64,000 nucleotides of DNA, from assembly GCA_963971425.1 (NCBI GenBank), contig OZ020526.1, forward strand, positions 19,807,173 through 19,871,172, read 5' to 3'. Every line of letters starts with the position of its first letter. The stretch's first letter is position 1. Source of the DNA: Bryoerythrophyllum caledonicum. Taxonomy: Eukaryota; Streptophyta; Bryopsida; Pottiales; Pottiaceae. The position numbers were made by a program, and so were the translations under genes. A model generated the notes under the pieces. The model was not told the origin of the DNA. It saw only the letters and a program-made list of their open reading frames with translations, and did not search any database. This document shows positions 1-11,227 of this stretch, in pieces.

Positions 1-186
1 TACAATGATGATCGCGTAAGGCATACGCGGGAGGGTGTACCTGGCAATTACCGATTTGTTGAGTGTGCATCCATTGGCATCGAAGATGTGGGAGATCATC
101 CAGTGCAGGATCATGAACTGTCCGCTATGGTTGGTAGCACCATTGGACACGTGGAGGGAGTCGTTCCGCCAGAAGATGAGCTCTGA
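1..186 (+). CDS. 3' end of an unidentified protein gene (partial)
   Basis: Reading frame 1 is open from the window edge to a TGA at 184-186, giving 61 codons with no start needed, so this looks like the last part of an exon entering from the left. The composition is clearly richer in G and C than the AT-rich DNA that begins right after the stop, as expected for a coding end followed by a 3' untranslated region. The peptide is acidic and ends PPEDEL. I do not recognise the family, and a chance open frame cannot be excluded at this length. Confidence 0.4.
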   Translation, partial: YNDDRVRHTREGVPGNYRFVECASIGIEDVGDHPVQDHELSAMVGSTIGHVEGVVPPEDEL

Positions 187-1393
187 GTCCTGGAGCTATA
201 TACTATAGTAGAGCATGCACAAAGTTTAGGTGGCAAGTACGTTAGTATAATGTAGTTTGAGATGTGTCTATTGTTCGGTGGGTGGTATATATTTATATAT
301 TGGATGGTCTATATGATATGTTTGATTTTAGAATTCCTCAGTGATAGTGTGGAATTGCTTGATTATGTATGTTTTTGCATTATAAAATACAGTGAGGTAC
401 TTTACACTGTCTTAGGAAATTGCATATATATTTTTGTATCTCTTACACATTGTATTTGTAGTGCAGTACTCTAAAATCCTGTAATAACTCATAACACATT
501 TATAATCTCTTTGGGCACATGATCATAATTTTGTAGCAGGATTTGCAAACTAGATTAGAAATCATATATTTTCTAAAAAAAGGTAGCGAATGTAAAAAAT
601 ATATTATTGATATGAACATGAAGATGCCAATGTATGACACGACAAACATCCAAAAAATTTGACAGAAAACATACTGAACTTTTGCCAAATTTTGATTTTT
701 AAAAAAGTTATGAGCAAATAACTTGCGGCTTTCTACCAGCAACCAGTGCACTTGGCTAAGTGCATAATTGCTTAATTGCATGTTTTGAGCTTTCTGTCGC
801 CCTGATGAATCCATGGCCAGTTTTGCTATCACGTGGTAATTGGTAACCTATACGAGCCAAATGGATCTATGGTTTGCAACTGAAGCTGTCAATGATCAAG
901 ATTCTTCTTCCATATTCATATTTGTTGTAGGGAATCACATTTTCTAGGTATAAGTAAATGTAATATAGATGCATACAATACAATATGGCCGAGCTTGTTC
1001 CAGATAAACCTGGAGCCTATGCCTTCCACCTTCACGTCATGGTTGCCCTGCAACTTTGGTACCCAATGTTTGCACACTGGCACCGACCTCGATGCTTTTC
1101 TGCACAGCTTTTCACAAGCACTAAGTCAAGAAAAACGTACTGAAATTTGAAATTACAGAAGGAATGTACTGAGATAATCTTCCAGATTGCACATTATCCT
1201 GCTAACGAATCAGAATTCGAAATAGATTGGTGTAGATTATTATGCAGTATGGGCTACCTAATTAGAAGAAGATATGATAGCGGTTGCAGTAACCAGAGGA
1301 ACCTAGACACAATGAGCGAAAAGACTTTGGAAATTGAAGATATGTGCATGCGTTTACTACGAGAGTGAAGGAAACAACGATCTCTTTTATAAA
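187..1393. other. AT-rich stretch without a recognisable gene
   Basis: This interval is AT-rich after the stop at 184-186. Only short open frames are present, with no splice structure or known domain. The first part may be 3' untranslated sequence of the gene entering from the left. Confidence 0.5.
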
Positions 1394-1682
1394 CACTACC
1401 CTAAAGATCTCATTTAGTGTAGTGGACACTAAATACAAATTTGTGCACTAATTGTGAACTAGGGAATTCGGGTAGTGATAGAATAGCACACTAAATGTCA
1501 ACTACTACACTATTGGTGAATTCTAGTAAAGATTGCAAAATATATTTTTTCACTTGTGCATATTTAGTGTATGAATAGAAGAAGTTTTTTTCTAGAAAAG
1601 GTCTAGAAGTCGAGAGCTATCCGAGTATCTTGTCAGCAGTTTTTTGAAGACCATAACTCACTCATATACTATCCGAATTGGG

Positions 1683-1741
1683 CATATGAGGTGTTTTTTG
1701 ACATCCACAGAAAATTTGGATGTCAAAAAACACCTTATATG
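1683..1741. repeat. 24-bp-arm hairpin inside the foldback element
   Basis: Arms 1683-1706 and 1718-1741 are reverse complements with one mismatch around an 11-base loop. The same hairpin recurs, with more mismatches, at 7718-7776 in the related element 7533-8044, so it is a family feature. Confidence 0.75.
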
Positions 1742-2490
1742 TTTGGTTTGGACAACTTTTGAGTGAATTCTGGCCATTTGAAAGTTGCAAATGAGAAGAA
1801 GCATGGGTTGGCCGATAAGAAATGAGAGTTCGGCTGTTGATTGGGGGTATCATTCATGGTACTTTTGCAAAAGGAAACACTGTAAACAAAAAGAAACTTG
1901 TTTACAAAGAGTGTATTAGGGTAGGTGGTTATTGGGAGTATTATTATTGGCATTGGCGGCTTATACTAAATATCAACGTATTTACAAATAGTGTACTAAG
2001 AGCATCCGCAACGGAGGTCCGCCCAATGAGCATATGGGCAACTGACCGGGTGAGTATGCAAAGAAGCTCCGCATCGGCACTCGGCATAGTGAGTGGATGG
2101 TGCCGGACCCTGGAGAAAACACGCATATCACGGCCAAAATGGAAATCTTGTCGTGCCGTGTCTAGGTGTATTCTAGTATGTTGGTATCCTCCGAAGATCA
2201 AGGGAGGCTGAGGTGGCAAGCATTTGAGGCTGAGTGAGGGTTTGTGCACACCAGTGCCGTGAGGACGGTGTGGATCTTGTCTGGGAAGAAAGGTCGGCAA
2301 CTTATTTTAGCCACATCTCACACGGTGAACTTGGCTACGCCGGACCAGTTCACCGTGTGAGGCTGCCGATGCTGTATAGTAAGTACACTATTCAAGCTAC
2401 TACGCTGAATGAGATCTTTAGTGTATTGTTCTCTGAGCATGGTTTACGTACGAGAAGTCAAAATAGTACAGTCTCTCTACAAAGTGCTAA

Positions 2491-2886
2491 GGTTGGATGA
2501 CCCATCACCGCCACCAACCCCAGAACCAACAATCTTATGTGGGCCAAAACCACCAGCTACCCACCCCATTTCCAAAATTTTAGGAAGTCAATTATGATTG
2601 GCTATTAGTTTATAATTGGTTCAAAGCTCTTGGTTTTTAGTCTCTTGCACAAGTGGTCATTAGCACAACTTACTGTGGAAGTAGAGAGTTTTGTATGTTG
2701 AGAATGGGTCACGGCTTACTATCCACTTTGAAAATTTGTAACAATTTCAATATGAAGAAATAAATGGTCACGACAATTGCAATATTCAGGAAATCCTATT
2801 TTGAATTCCCAAAAAATTCTTACCACGTATAAAAACGTTATAAATAGGTGAGCAAGCTTAAGTTGGTGGTTATAGGTCATCCAACC
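2491..2886. mobile_element. Small TIR element (MITE), TAA-flanked
   Basis: The ends GGTTGGATGACC (2491) and GGTCATCCAACC (to 2886) are perfect inverted repeats about 396 bp apart. TAA precedes the left end, and TTAA follows the right end, which suggests a 3-bp TAA target duplication of the PIF/Harbinger type. It has no coding capacity and is nested in the 1394-4776 element. Confidence 0.6.
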
Positions 2887-3289
2887 TTAAGCTTCACTGA
2901 AAGTAGCTGCTGCAAGTCGGTACAAATGTCAGCTTGAGTGCGTGTGGTCCTGATTGGCGTCATGCATATTTTATGAATGTGGTCCAGTTTTTTCAAGTCC
3001 CCTGGAAGGAGGTCCACATTCTACAGTGCTCATTCTTGAATTTCAATGCGAGCTCAGATAACAGTACACTAAATATCACTTTTAGTGTAGTATAACAAAT
3101 AGTGTAATTACCTTTGTACACTATTCGTGAATAAGTTTACAAATAGTGTTAGCCACCAATATCATCAATGATACCCCCAATCAACCCCCCAATCAACCAT
3201 CTACCTGGCTGCCATGCCGTAACTAACCACCTACCCTCATTCTCAATCCCATATTATCCCCTCTTGCATTTGCAGATTTTATCACTCTT

Positions 3290-4560
3290 ATAGTTTGGTG
3301 ATGCAAATGAATATTTTTTGAACTTTTTACCCTTTCAACATTTTACTTTGTAAAGTTCCTACTTGTTCAACTTTTAACTTTTTAACTTTTTACTTTTAAT
3401 TGTTTTCTTACTTTTCCTACTTTTACCTTTTCAACTTTTTACTTTTTAGACTTCCTACTCGTTCAACTATTTACTTTTCAACTTTTAACTGTTTATTTAT
3501 TTTATTAATTTTCTAATTTTTACCTCTTCAACATTTACTTTTTCAACTTCTTACTTTTACTTACTTTTTACTTTTTACCTTTTCACCATTTTTTCAACTT
3601 TTTACTTTTCAAATCTTTACTTTCTCTCACTCTTACTTTTCTAACCCTTACTTTTCCTAACCTTTACTTTTGCAATCCATTACTTTTTCTTACCCATATT
3701 CTTTGAACTTTCACTTTTTTAATCTCTAATCCTTACTTTCCAAATCCCTTACTTTTTCTAAACTTTACTTTTTAAAACTCTTACCTTATCAATCCCTTAC
3801 TTTTCATAACTTTTACTTTTTATTCTCTTACTTTTTCTAAGCCTTACTTTTGCAATCCTTTTTCTTTTTCAACCCTTACTTTTCAAATCCCTTCTCTTTT
3901 CATAAATTTTGTTTTTCAAATGTCTCCTTTCTCAAATGTTATCTTCTTGAATCTTTTACTTTTTTAGTACTTTAAATTTTAAGCACCTTTTCAAAAAAAT
4001 ACTTTTGAAAAAGGTTAACTCTTTCAATGTTTACTTTTCCAGTTAAAGGTACATTTTTCAAACATATACTTCGTAAAATGTTTCATGTTTCTATTGTTTA
4101 TTTTTCCAAATGAAATTCTTTTCAAATGTCTCCTTTTAAAATGTGTATTTTTTCAAATGTTTATTTCTTCAATTGTTACCATTTTCAAATGTTTTCATTC
4201 TCAAATGTTTTTATTTTCAAATGTTTTCATTTTCAAATGTTTTCATTTTCAAATGTTTCCATTTTCAAATGTATCCATTTTCAAGTGTTTCCATTCTCAA
4301 AGGTTTCCATTTTCCATGTTTCCATTCTCAAATGTTTAAAGTGCCAATCCACATTCCTTTCAAATCTAACTTTTTATTTTTCCAATCTTCTATTTTCAAA
4401 TATTTCCTATTTTTGCAATTCCACTTTTCTTCCATATCTAGGTTCTATTTACTCTCAATCATTTATTTGCCAAATCAATTTTTGGTGCAATTTCACCTTC
4501 ATTCCATATCTAAATTCTATTTTATCCAAATGTTGTTTTTTTTCTGAATGTACTTAAATC
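3290..4560. repeat. Pyrimidine-rich low-complexity array
   Basis: About 1.25 kb of the plus strand is built from variants of ACTTTT, AACTTTTTACTTTT and, at about 4150-4340, a roughly 17-bp tandem unit TTCAAATGTTTCCATTT. Purines are strongly depleted in runs. Several overlapping open frames here (Phe/Ser/Cys-rich) are products of the repeat and not genes. Confidence 0.8.
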
Positions 4561-4776
4561 TTTGTCGCTTCTTATACTCAAAATGTACACATAATCTTCT
4601 TCTAATCTTGATACACTAAATGTGCACAAGTGAAAAAATTTATATTGCAATCTTAAATAGTGTTGTAGTTGACATTTAGTGTATTGATTTGTCACTACAC
4701 TAATTGCCAAGTTCACAATTAGTATACAGGTTCGCTTTTAGTGTACACTACACTAAAAGTGATATTTAGTGTAGTG

Positions 4777-5038
4777 TATCTCCTTGCCAGTGATGTCAGA
4801 CCTGCCGGCCGCTATCGTCCTGCTATTCACCTCAATGTACGCTCCGTCACGATTGATCTGCACGTTTCTCTTACACTTGGGAATCTACTTTTCCACGAAC
4901 GATATTGGCCTCCAAATGCCAACATCGTAATATTCTCCGCTCGGTTTCCATGTTGCAAAGGACTTGTACAGCAACAGTGGCCCTGGATGGTTTAATTAGT
5001 AGCCTTGTACAAGCCAGGCTCAAACTGCGTAGACAGTA
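4777..5038. other. Less AT-rich island between two elements, unidentified
   Basis: The block at about 4795-4990 has higher GC than its neighbours and is open on both strands for 60-80 codons, but shows no recognisable motif. The Tc1-like element inserted at its right edge. It could be a decayed exon or old repeat. Confidence 0.3.
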
Positions 5039-6740
5039 CAGTCCCCGGCAATATGTCTTGTAACCTGACATGCATTCTCACAGTCCACACCTTGTGACCT
5101 TTGGGTTTGTAAATTACATCACACAAATGATGTCAGCAGGATATTGCAAGATCTGGGTAGATAAGACCTATCCAGATAAGTGATGATTCACGAACTTCCA
5201 AAAATAGAAACGTCATGAATGAACACGTTCAGTTCGTGGAGTTGCTTGGTTACTTAAGAGAATACATGTTAGTGATAGAATCACTAGAGAGGACAGATTT
5301 GAGTGATTTCTATGTTGCATTTGTGGTTGTGAAGATTGGCTTGAGTGAACCCAATGTTCTGGTGGTTGATTTGAGTACTCATTACCAAGACGTTTTGGTA
5401 ATAAAGCTTTCAGTTTTGCTGTAGAAGTGTGTATGCAACACTGTTAGTCACTCTTGCTTCAAGAATTGTGTCCAATTTAGTGTGTGACTCTTCATTGACA
5501 CTATGACTAGGAAGTACTTGACTGAAGTAGAACAAGCCACGATAGTTGGGATGAGTAAAGGTGGCATGTCTATGACTCAAATTTCAGCCGAAGTTGGGAG
5601 ACCAAAAGCTACACTTTCAAGAGTTCTAAAGAGGTATCGTGAACGTGGCACATTGGAACCTGCAGACAAGTGCGGAAGACCACGGAAATTGACGGATGCT
5701 GACGTGCGAATTCTCAAACGGGAGCTTGTGAAGAATCGTCGTGTACCTCTTGCCGAACTTGCAGGTAATATGTCTACACAAGTTGGTGTCAGGACCTTGC
5801 GGAAAGAGTTGCATGAACTTGGCATTAACAATCGTATAGCAGTTAAGAAATCGTTTCTTAATATTAAACATAGGGCAGAGACGTTGGCCTTTGCAAGAGA
5901 ATACTTGGATTGGACAGTTGAAGATTGGAATAACGTCATTTGGACTGATGAGGCATCTTTTGAAGTTGGCAAGCATTCACGTACAATTCGTGTATGGCGA
6001 ACTGCTTATGAAAAGTATCAATGGGACTGCTTAGCGCCCACTTTTAAATCTGGGAGGACTTCAATTATGGTATGGGGTGCTATTACTGGCTCTAGCAAGT
6101 GTTATTTGGTGTTAATTCCTTCAGAAAAACGCACTGCTGAAGATTTTGTAGAGGTAGTGTATGAGTCTGCACTACAACATTATTACTACCACCATGACAA
6201 CTATGAGTGCCTCATTTTGATGGAAGATGGTGCACCAGTACATCGCAACACTCTTTCAAAACTTTGGAGGGAAGAAGTTGGAATACGGAAACTTAAGTGG
6301 CCAGCAAACTCACCTGATCTCAATCCTTTAGAGAATTTATGGAAGCAATGCAAAGATCAAGTGCAACTTAAAAATCGGCCAAGGAACAAAGACGAAATGT
6401 GGGCTTGAGTGAATAGGGCATGGGAAAATATATCTCAAGAGGCTATTAGCAAGCTTATTTCCACAATGCCAGATCAAATGCGAGCTGTTGTGCAAGCCCG
6501 TGGTGGTAGTACTGGATGGTAGGGGGTACATGACTTTGGTGCAGTTTAGTGGATAATTTGTAGCAAGAGAGCTGAAATTGTTGTTGCAGTAGGCTTCTAC
6601 AAGCTAGTAGCTTTCCAATGATATGCTGAATGCTTGTTGTTACTCTAAAATTTTGAAGTTATATATATTTATTTTTTCTCCTGTGAGTGTGTGTCGGAAA
6701 CCAAAAGTCCAACGGTTACAAGACATATTGCCGGGGACTG
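5039..6740 (+). mobile_element. Complete Tc1-like (DD34E) transposon
   Basis: The element starts CAGTCCCCGGCAATATGTCT at 5039 and ends with the exact reverse complement at 6740. The terminal repeats are 27 bp and perfectly identical (5039-5065 and 6714-6740). TA precedes (5037-5038) and follows (6741-6742), the Tc1/mariner target duplication. Length is 1702 bp and it carries one transposase frame in the middle. Identical ends and a single coding lesion point to a fairly recent insertion. Confidence 0.95.
5503..6522 (+). pseudogene. Tc1-like transposase, one in-frame stop
   Basis: This is a cut-and-paste transposase of the Tc1 group. Residues about 5-50 form a helix-turn-helix DNA-binding region, followed by a GRPRKL minor-groove motif at residues 58-63 and a second basic helical region to about 120. 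The catalytic triad is D149 (in WTDEASF), D242 (in MEDGAPVH) and E277 (in PDLNPLENLW), with 34 residues between the last two, hence DD34E. The reading frame hits TGA at 6406-6408 (codon 302) just after MWA. The same frame then continues for 38 codons to TAG at 6520-6522 and contains the family C-terminus (RAVVQARGGST). A TGG to TGA change is the simplest explanation. The catalytic core is intact and a protein of 301 residues could still be made; whether it works is unknown. The expected full length is 339 residues. Confidence 0.93.
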
Positions 6741-6980
6741 TACATTAGCACTTGGTCACAGCCCACATTCACCGCCAACAGAGCGAGTCTTGACAGAGTT
6801 TAGTTGTAGAGCATATCCTTGAGTCTCGTGCGAGGATACTTAGTTCACAAACACACACACAACAGATTTAAACGCGCGGCCTCGATCAGAGAGATTGAGT
6901 TTGCTCGCTTGCATACTTCATTTCACGTCACGAGAGTGAGTACATGACAATCACGGCCAAGTTTGCGGAGACATCGCTAA

Positions 6981-7506
6981 GGTAGAGGCACCCAATTCCG
7001 ATCACTTAATGACATTCTATGTCAAAAACATTTATGTAAAACGATGCGGAATTAGGAATGAAATTCAACAAGTATTTTTTCAAATTTAATCTCAAAGATT
7101 TGCAATTGCTATAGAATTTAGAAGCCAAAAAACAATCGGAGCCCATGATCAAACTGTAGAGTAGGTGAGATTTGGTGCCCTCCTTTGCCCAATGCCAACA
7201 AGTGATTGTGAGTAAAAAGAGAGAAGACATGCCATGGATAATCAACTCATGGAGGTACCCACTACTGATCGGCCCTGTTTGACTTTCGAGGCAAGGCCAC
7301 CAATGAGAGCTCAGTTGAGGTGGAGCAACCCAAAATTGCACACTTCGTGACTCAATGCCGATCGTGACTAGGGTTTTCAGATTTTGAGTTATTGATTTTG
7401 GGTCCCTTCATGCACCCATTTCATGCATTTGCCATTTTCATGCACCATGCCATGCATACTCTACTTATCAGAATTGGATGGCTAATCGGAATTAGGTGCC
7501 TCTACC
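6981..7506 (-). mobile_element. MITE family G (GGTAGAGGCACC ends), copy 1
   Basis: The left end is GGTAGAGGCACCCAATTCCG; the right end is its inverted copy, ending at 7506 with CTCTACC. TAA lies to the left and TTA to the right, consistent with a 3-bp TAA/TTA-type target. Related copies are at 14455-14997, 24971-25514 and 31364-31866. The strand is assigned so that the copies at 24971 and 31364 read plus. Frames of 70-110 codons recur in the family, but I see no known domain. Confidence 0.85.
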
Positions 7507-7532
7507 TTAGTTACTGTCCATGCGGCGCTATA

Positions 7533-8044
7533 CAATAAATAATGTTTAGTGTAGTGGTACAGATAGTTTATCTATCTTGGTACACTATTTGTGAATAAGT
7601 TGACAATTACTGTTAGTTTACAATAAGAAACTTTGATTCGTGTCGATGGCCAACCCATGCTTCTCCTCGTTCGCAACTTTCATATGGCCATAACACTCGA
7701 ATTTGTCCAAATTGGGCATATGAGGTGTTTTTTTGACATCTACATAAAATGTCGATGCCAGAAAACACCTCATATGGCCAATTCGGATAAACTTTGAGTG
7801 AGTTATGCTCTTCAGACGATTGCTACTAAGATACTATGATAGCTCTTGACTTTTGGACCTTTTATCTTACTTCTACTATTGATACATTGAATGTGCACAA
7901 GTGAAAAAGATATTTTGCAATCTTTACTAGAATTGACAAATAGTGTGGTAGTTGGTATTTAATGTACGGTTATGTCACTACATTAAATGCCTAGTTCGCA
8001 ATTGGTGCATGGGTTTGCATTTTGTGTAAATATTTTTTTTAGTG
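7533..8044. mobile_element. Short TA-flanked foldback element of the TTTAGTG family
   Basis: The 512-bp element has TTTAGTGTAGTG near its left end and TTTTAGTG at its right end, with TA on both sides (7531-7532 and 8045-8046). Its interior shares the hairpin and flanking words (CCAACCCATGCTTCTCCTC) with the 3.4-kb element at 1394, in the opposite orientation. It is a shorter relative without the pyrimidine-rich cargo. Confidence 0.65.
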
Positions 8045-8085
8045 TAGTCCACCATGACAAGCCTGGATGGCCCCCTTGCACCTCT

Positions 8086-8217
8086 ATGGTTGTGTCCCTC
8101 CTCCTATGTCTCTCACTTTCCACCTTACTGGCCTGTGTAGCTCACAGCAGCCCCTCCACTCATTTGTCTAGATATCAGATTAAGCTCATCTCGTCGACGG
8201 AAAATCCCTCACGGTAA
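8086..8217 (+). pseudogene. Signal-peptide exon of a broken LRR receptor-like gene
   Basis: From ATG at 8086 the frame reads MVVSLLLCLSLSTLLACV followed by AHSS, a classic secretory signal peptide with a small-residue cleavage site, then a short polar stretch to a stop at about 8215. It lies immediately downstream of a foldback element and about 220 bp upstream of an LRR segment on the same strand, so I read it as the first exon of the LRR gene whose other pieces follow. The upstream element may have removed the promoter. There is no continuous open frame into the next segment. Confidence 0.45.
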
Positions 8218-8435
8218 AAATCCCTTATGGTCATAATCCCGGGCAGCATAAGCTCACTCTCAAAATCCCAAGCAGAAGATGAAATTGCTTTGGGCAACAG
8301 GCATATTGGATATTACGCGAGGAGAGTCCCTTTCATAAGTGACTTATGGAAGGGAGGCGCGCTCCTTGTTGGGACCTCCCTTCCGTGACTCCCTCACAAA
8401 AGAAACTCTCCCTATACTCTACTGATAGTTGTTGT

Positions 8436-8549
8436 GGATGGTTGAAAGAGTTAACTAATCTATGGATAGCGCTGACAGGGATTATAGGGGCTATTCCAAG
8501 TAGCTTGAATAGGTGTGAAAATTTGGAAGTGATATTAGGGTTTTCCTGA
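8436..8549 (+). pseudogene. LRR segment of the same broken receptor gene
   Basis: The frame reads GWLKELTNLWIALTGIIGAI then PSSLNRCENLEVI and stops at 8547-8549. It fits the plant extracellular LRR pattern (L..L..L.L....GxIPssL..c.nL). One repeat and part of a second are present. The preceding residues include a CC-G-W pair like the cysteine cap before plant LRRs. In intact family members this region would bind a ligand outside the cell; here it is a fragment. Confidence 0.55.
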
Positions 8550-9973
8550 AAGTACACAGGGTTAAAACCGTGACTATCACCCCAAAATGTTGAATTGGGT
8601 TGTACACTTGAAAGTCCACTTGTTTTTTAGAAACATGGTGGTTTGGTTAACTTTGGGGTTTATTCCATAAATTATGGTCCTTTGTCAGCCAACCAACATG
8701 CTACAGAGTTAATCATCTTGGCATAGTCACTGTCCAAACATAGATGCAAGGTCTATAAAATATGGAGGGTGAGAATTTTCACCCTGCAAATATTGCCATA
8801 TTTAAATCTCACCCTGCTTTGGTGAATAGAGAAAGACACAAGGTCCTTAAAGGATGTTGCACCGCGTCTTTTTGGCTGACACAAGGTAGCCACCCATTTA
8901 AACTCAGACTTTCTAGAAAAAAATCTATTACTTCATTCCAAATCACCGGGTTAATACAACACAAAATTTACAAGTCAGAATGTGATAAACAATGTGTTTG
9001 TATAATATAATAAAGCCAAGTAAATAAATACCTCACTTATAACAGATTTCTATTTGAAATTTTGAGTTCATTTTTATTATCCAAGTGATAGTTTCAGGAT
9101 TATTTTCATACATAAACAAGGCCTTTTGGTGGTCTCTCATAGACGTGATGGATAGAGCAAGCGTCTTCGACTCTAGTTTTCATTAGACATATTCTTAATA
9201 TATTTTTTAATTTTTTGTAATTATTCTATGAATATGCTTGAATAATTACAACCTTGATAGACTTAAGGCTTATCAAATGGCATAGAGACAAAAAAACAAA
9301 GACAATTGCATGTCTGTAAAGATAATCATCAATAGCCCTTCTTCTTTTTATTCACTAAGTTTATCAGATATTAAATTAAAAATTCTATCTTTGTTGAGAA
9401 TGATCTAGAAATATTAATGAGGTTGCCTTTTTATTTTAGAACCCATTATAAGTTTTGAATTGCATCCTCCAAGAGTTCAAAAAGCCTATTTCATATTAAA
9501 AAACTTGGCCCTAATATCTATTCTAACTTATCTCAACATTTCTACTGAGTCCTTGTATCACTATTGGGGCCAAAGTTCCTCATATTGCTATCACGAGTCA
9601 ATAGATAAGTCTATGCCAAGTAGGACTTGGTATCATCGATACTAATTTATAGGGCTTGCTATGACACAAGAAAGTTAGTCTTCAATTCAATAAACTCAAA
9701 GATGAACAATACTTGTGCCTTCATGAAATCAATCTAGAATAGAAATTTGATATCTCATACAATGGCACGTAATGATAGTTGATTCCAACAACAATCACTT
9801 ACATAAAGTTGTACATTCCTTTAATATTATGACAATACAACATGTTGACATAAATATAGTGGTAATTTTTTAAACATTCAAAACTTAATGAACCAATTAT
9901 TGATTGTGTCTCCAGCCATACTACGATCATCCTTGTTAGTTTCATTGATACCTCTTTATTTTGATACTACTAG
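8550..9973. other. AT-rich intron-like or intergenic DNA
   Basis: No gene is recognisable. The last 80 bp (about 9890-9973) match the sequences before the LRR exon at 12100 and the fragment at 12531, so that part is intron sequence duplicated with the exon. Confidence 0.45.
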
Positions 9974-10115
9974 GTGAAATACCAAGCAAACTTGCATCTC
10001 TCAAGAAGTTAGAAATACTTAATTTGGATAGAAACAAATTGGTGGGCCAATTCGTACTTGGCTTGGAGGTATTTCACCACTCAAGGAACTTTGGCTTGAG
10101 GGCAATGCATTAGTG
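9974..10115 (+). pseudogene. LRR exon copy 1 (two 1-bp deletions)
   Basis: The exon begins after an acceptor (ACTACTAG) and ends before a donor (GTGAGA). It encodes GEIPSKLASLKKLEILNLDR and then NKLVG, two plant-type LRRs. Compared with the intact 144-bp copy at 12100-12243 it is 142 bp long, lacking one base near 10053 and one near 10111, so the second repeat is out of frame. Both ends are in phase 1, so the unit can be duplicated without disturbing frame. Confidence 0.7.
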
Positions 10116-10293
10116 GTGAGAAAGTGCAACTTGTTGTCATGAATTCATGAACGTAGAATTCAAAAGTTTGAATGGGGCATGCAATTGGAATTTGTACTAT
10201 TGATTCAAGAAAATGCATGTGTACAAAGAGGTTCATTTTCTTAATGTCAAGTTAATATAATATGTTGGGATAGATACATTTATTATCATTTAA

Positions 10294-11227
10294 CCCCTAA
10301 ATGAAAAAAGTCTTGAAGTGGGCTTTTGCAAATCTTGGGCACATTCCCACGGTTGCAATTTATATTTGCAATTCTTGAAATTTTTTCCAAAGATGCAAGA
10401 AGACAAGGCGTACGTGGGATTATAATATTTATTCTCATTAGACTTATAAAAAAAAAGTTGTGCCATCTTAAAGAAGAAATTGTTGAGTGCTGGCAGGTCG
10501 GGCAACTCCAAAAACTTCTGCTAGGACACTTTTGTAGATTTGAGATTTTCATTACTATAAAATCATATTATTTTCATTCACATTGTGAAAAGATATTTCT
10601 TATCTTTAAAGAAAAGATGCATTTTATCCCAAATCAAAGATGTTCACACATTGCAAGACACTATCAGGCAAGGAACCAAAAAAACTTCTTCCTTTCCACA
10701 TAATTCTTTGAGATCTTCATATTTTTTTCTTTTTAATTTTTTCAGTGCAAGAGGTGGTGCAAATCTTCTTATTGACAGTTTGGATTATCAATCTAAAACA
10801 TATTTTGTTCCCAATATATTAATACGTGAAGTGGCACTTCTTGAACCTCCACTCCTTGCATAGTTTTTTTGAATATGCTAAACCCCTTCTTTACCTCTAA
10901 AAATTAGTGCACAAGAAGTTCATATCATGATCAACATGATGATATAATATTTAGACCTTGTGTAGTGCAAAACTTTGACACAAAGTGAAGTCAAAGTCTG
11001 TTATTCCACTCAACGCATGGATGATATGAACCTTTTTTCCTACTCCAAACACTAAAATCTTTCAATCTGCGCGGTCAAAGTTGATGAAACTATGTGAGTA
11101 TGTTACTTTGAATAAGATCTTACAGTCAAAAAGTCAAACAAAAGTTTTTGTTTCCTTCCTTACTCATTGCACTAGAATTTACAGGTTTGAAGTGTTTTTG
11201 GTGTTAAATTGTCAAGGAAATTTAGGG
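10294..11227 (+). mobile_element. piggyBac-like TTAA MITE, family P1, copy 1
   Basis: It starts CCCCTAAATG after TTAA (10290-10293) and ends TTTAGGG before TTAA (11228-11231). The interior matches the other P1 copies, for example GGGCAACTCCAAAAACTTCTG and the later block on drought of CACTTGG-type words around 10980. No transposase. It lies between two LRR exons, in the intron of the broken receptor gene. Confidence 0.75.

Larger units (their letters stand above)
1394..4776. mobile_element. 3.4-kb foldback DNA element with long CACTA/TTTAGTG-type ends
   Basis: The left end (CACTACCCTAAAGATCTCA, 1394 on) and the reverse complement of the right end (CACTACACTAAATATCACTT, ending at 4776) align over roughly 130 bp, including shared blocks CACTAATTGTGAAC and CACTAAATGTCAACTAC. 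The repeated CACTAAA/TTTAGTG words look like subterminal binding sites. Related elements in this window are flanked by TA, so despite the CACTA letters this resembles a TA-inserting foldback element more than an En/Spm element. No transposase is seen. The interior holds a strong hairpin (1683-1741), a smaller TIR element (2491-2886) and a pyrimidine-rich array. Internal end-like sequences near 1970-2000 and 3065-3150 mean that two nested elements are also possible. Confidence 0.55.

Noticed and set aside
262..474. 70-codon hydrophobic frame
   Set aside because: AT-rich DNA readily yields such Ile/Phe/Tyr-rich frames; there is no supporting context.
4085..4557. Overlapping 84-143-codon Phe/Cys/Ser-rich frames
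   Set aside because: They arise from the TTCAAATGTTTCCATTT tandem repeat and have no start context or conserved motif.
1394..4776. CACTA (En/Spm) transposon
   Set aside because: The ends contain CACTA, but better-bounded relatives duplicate TA, not three bases, and no En/Spm transposase is visible.
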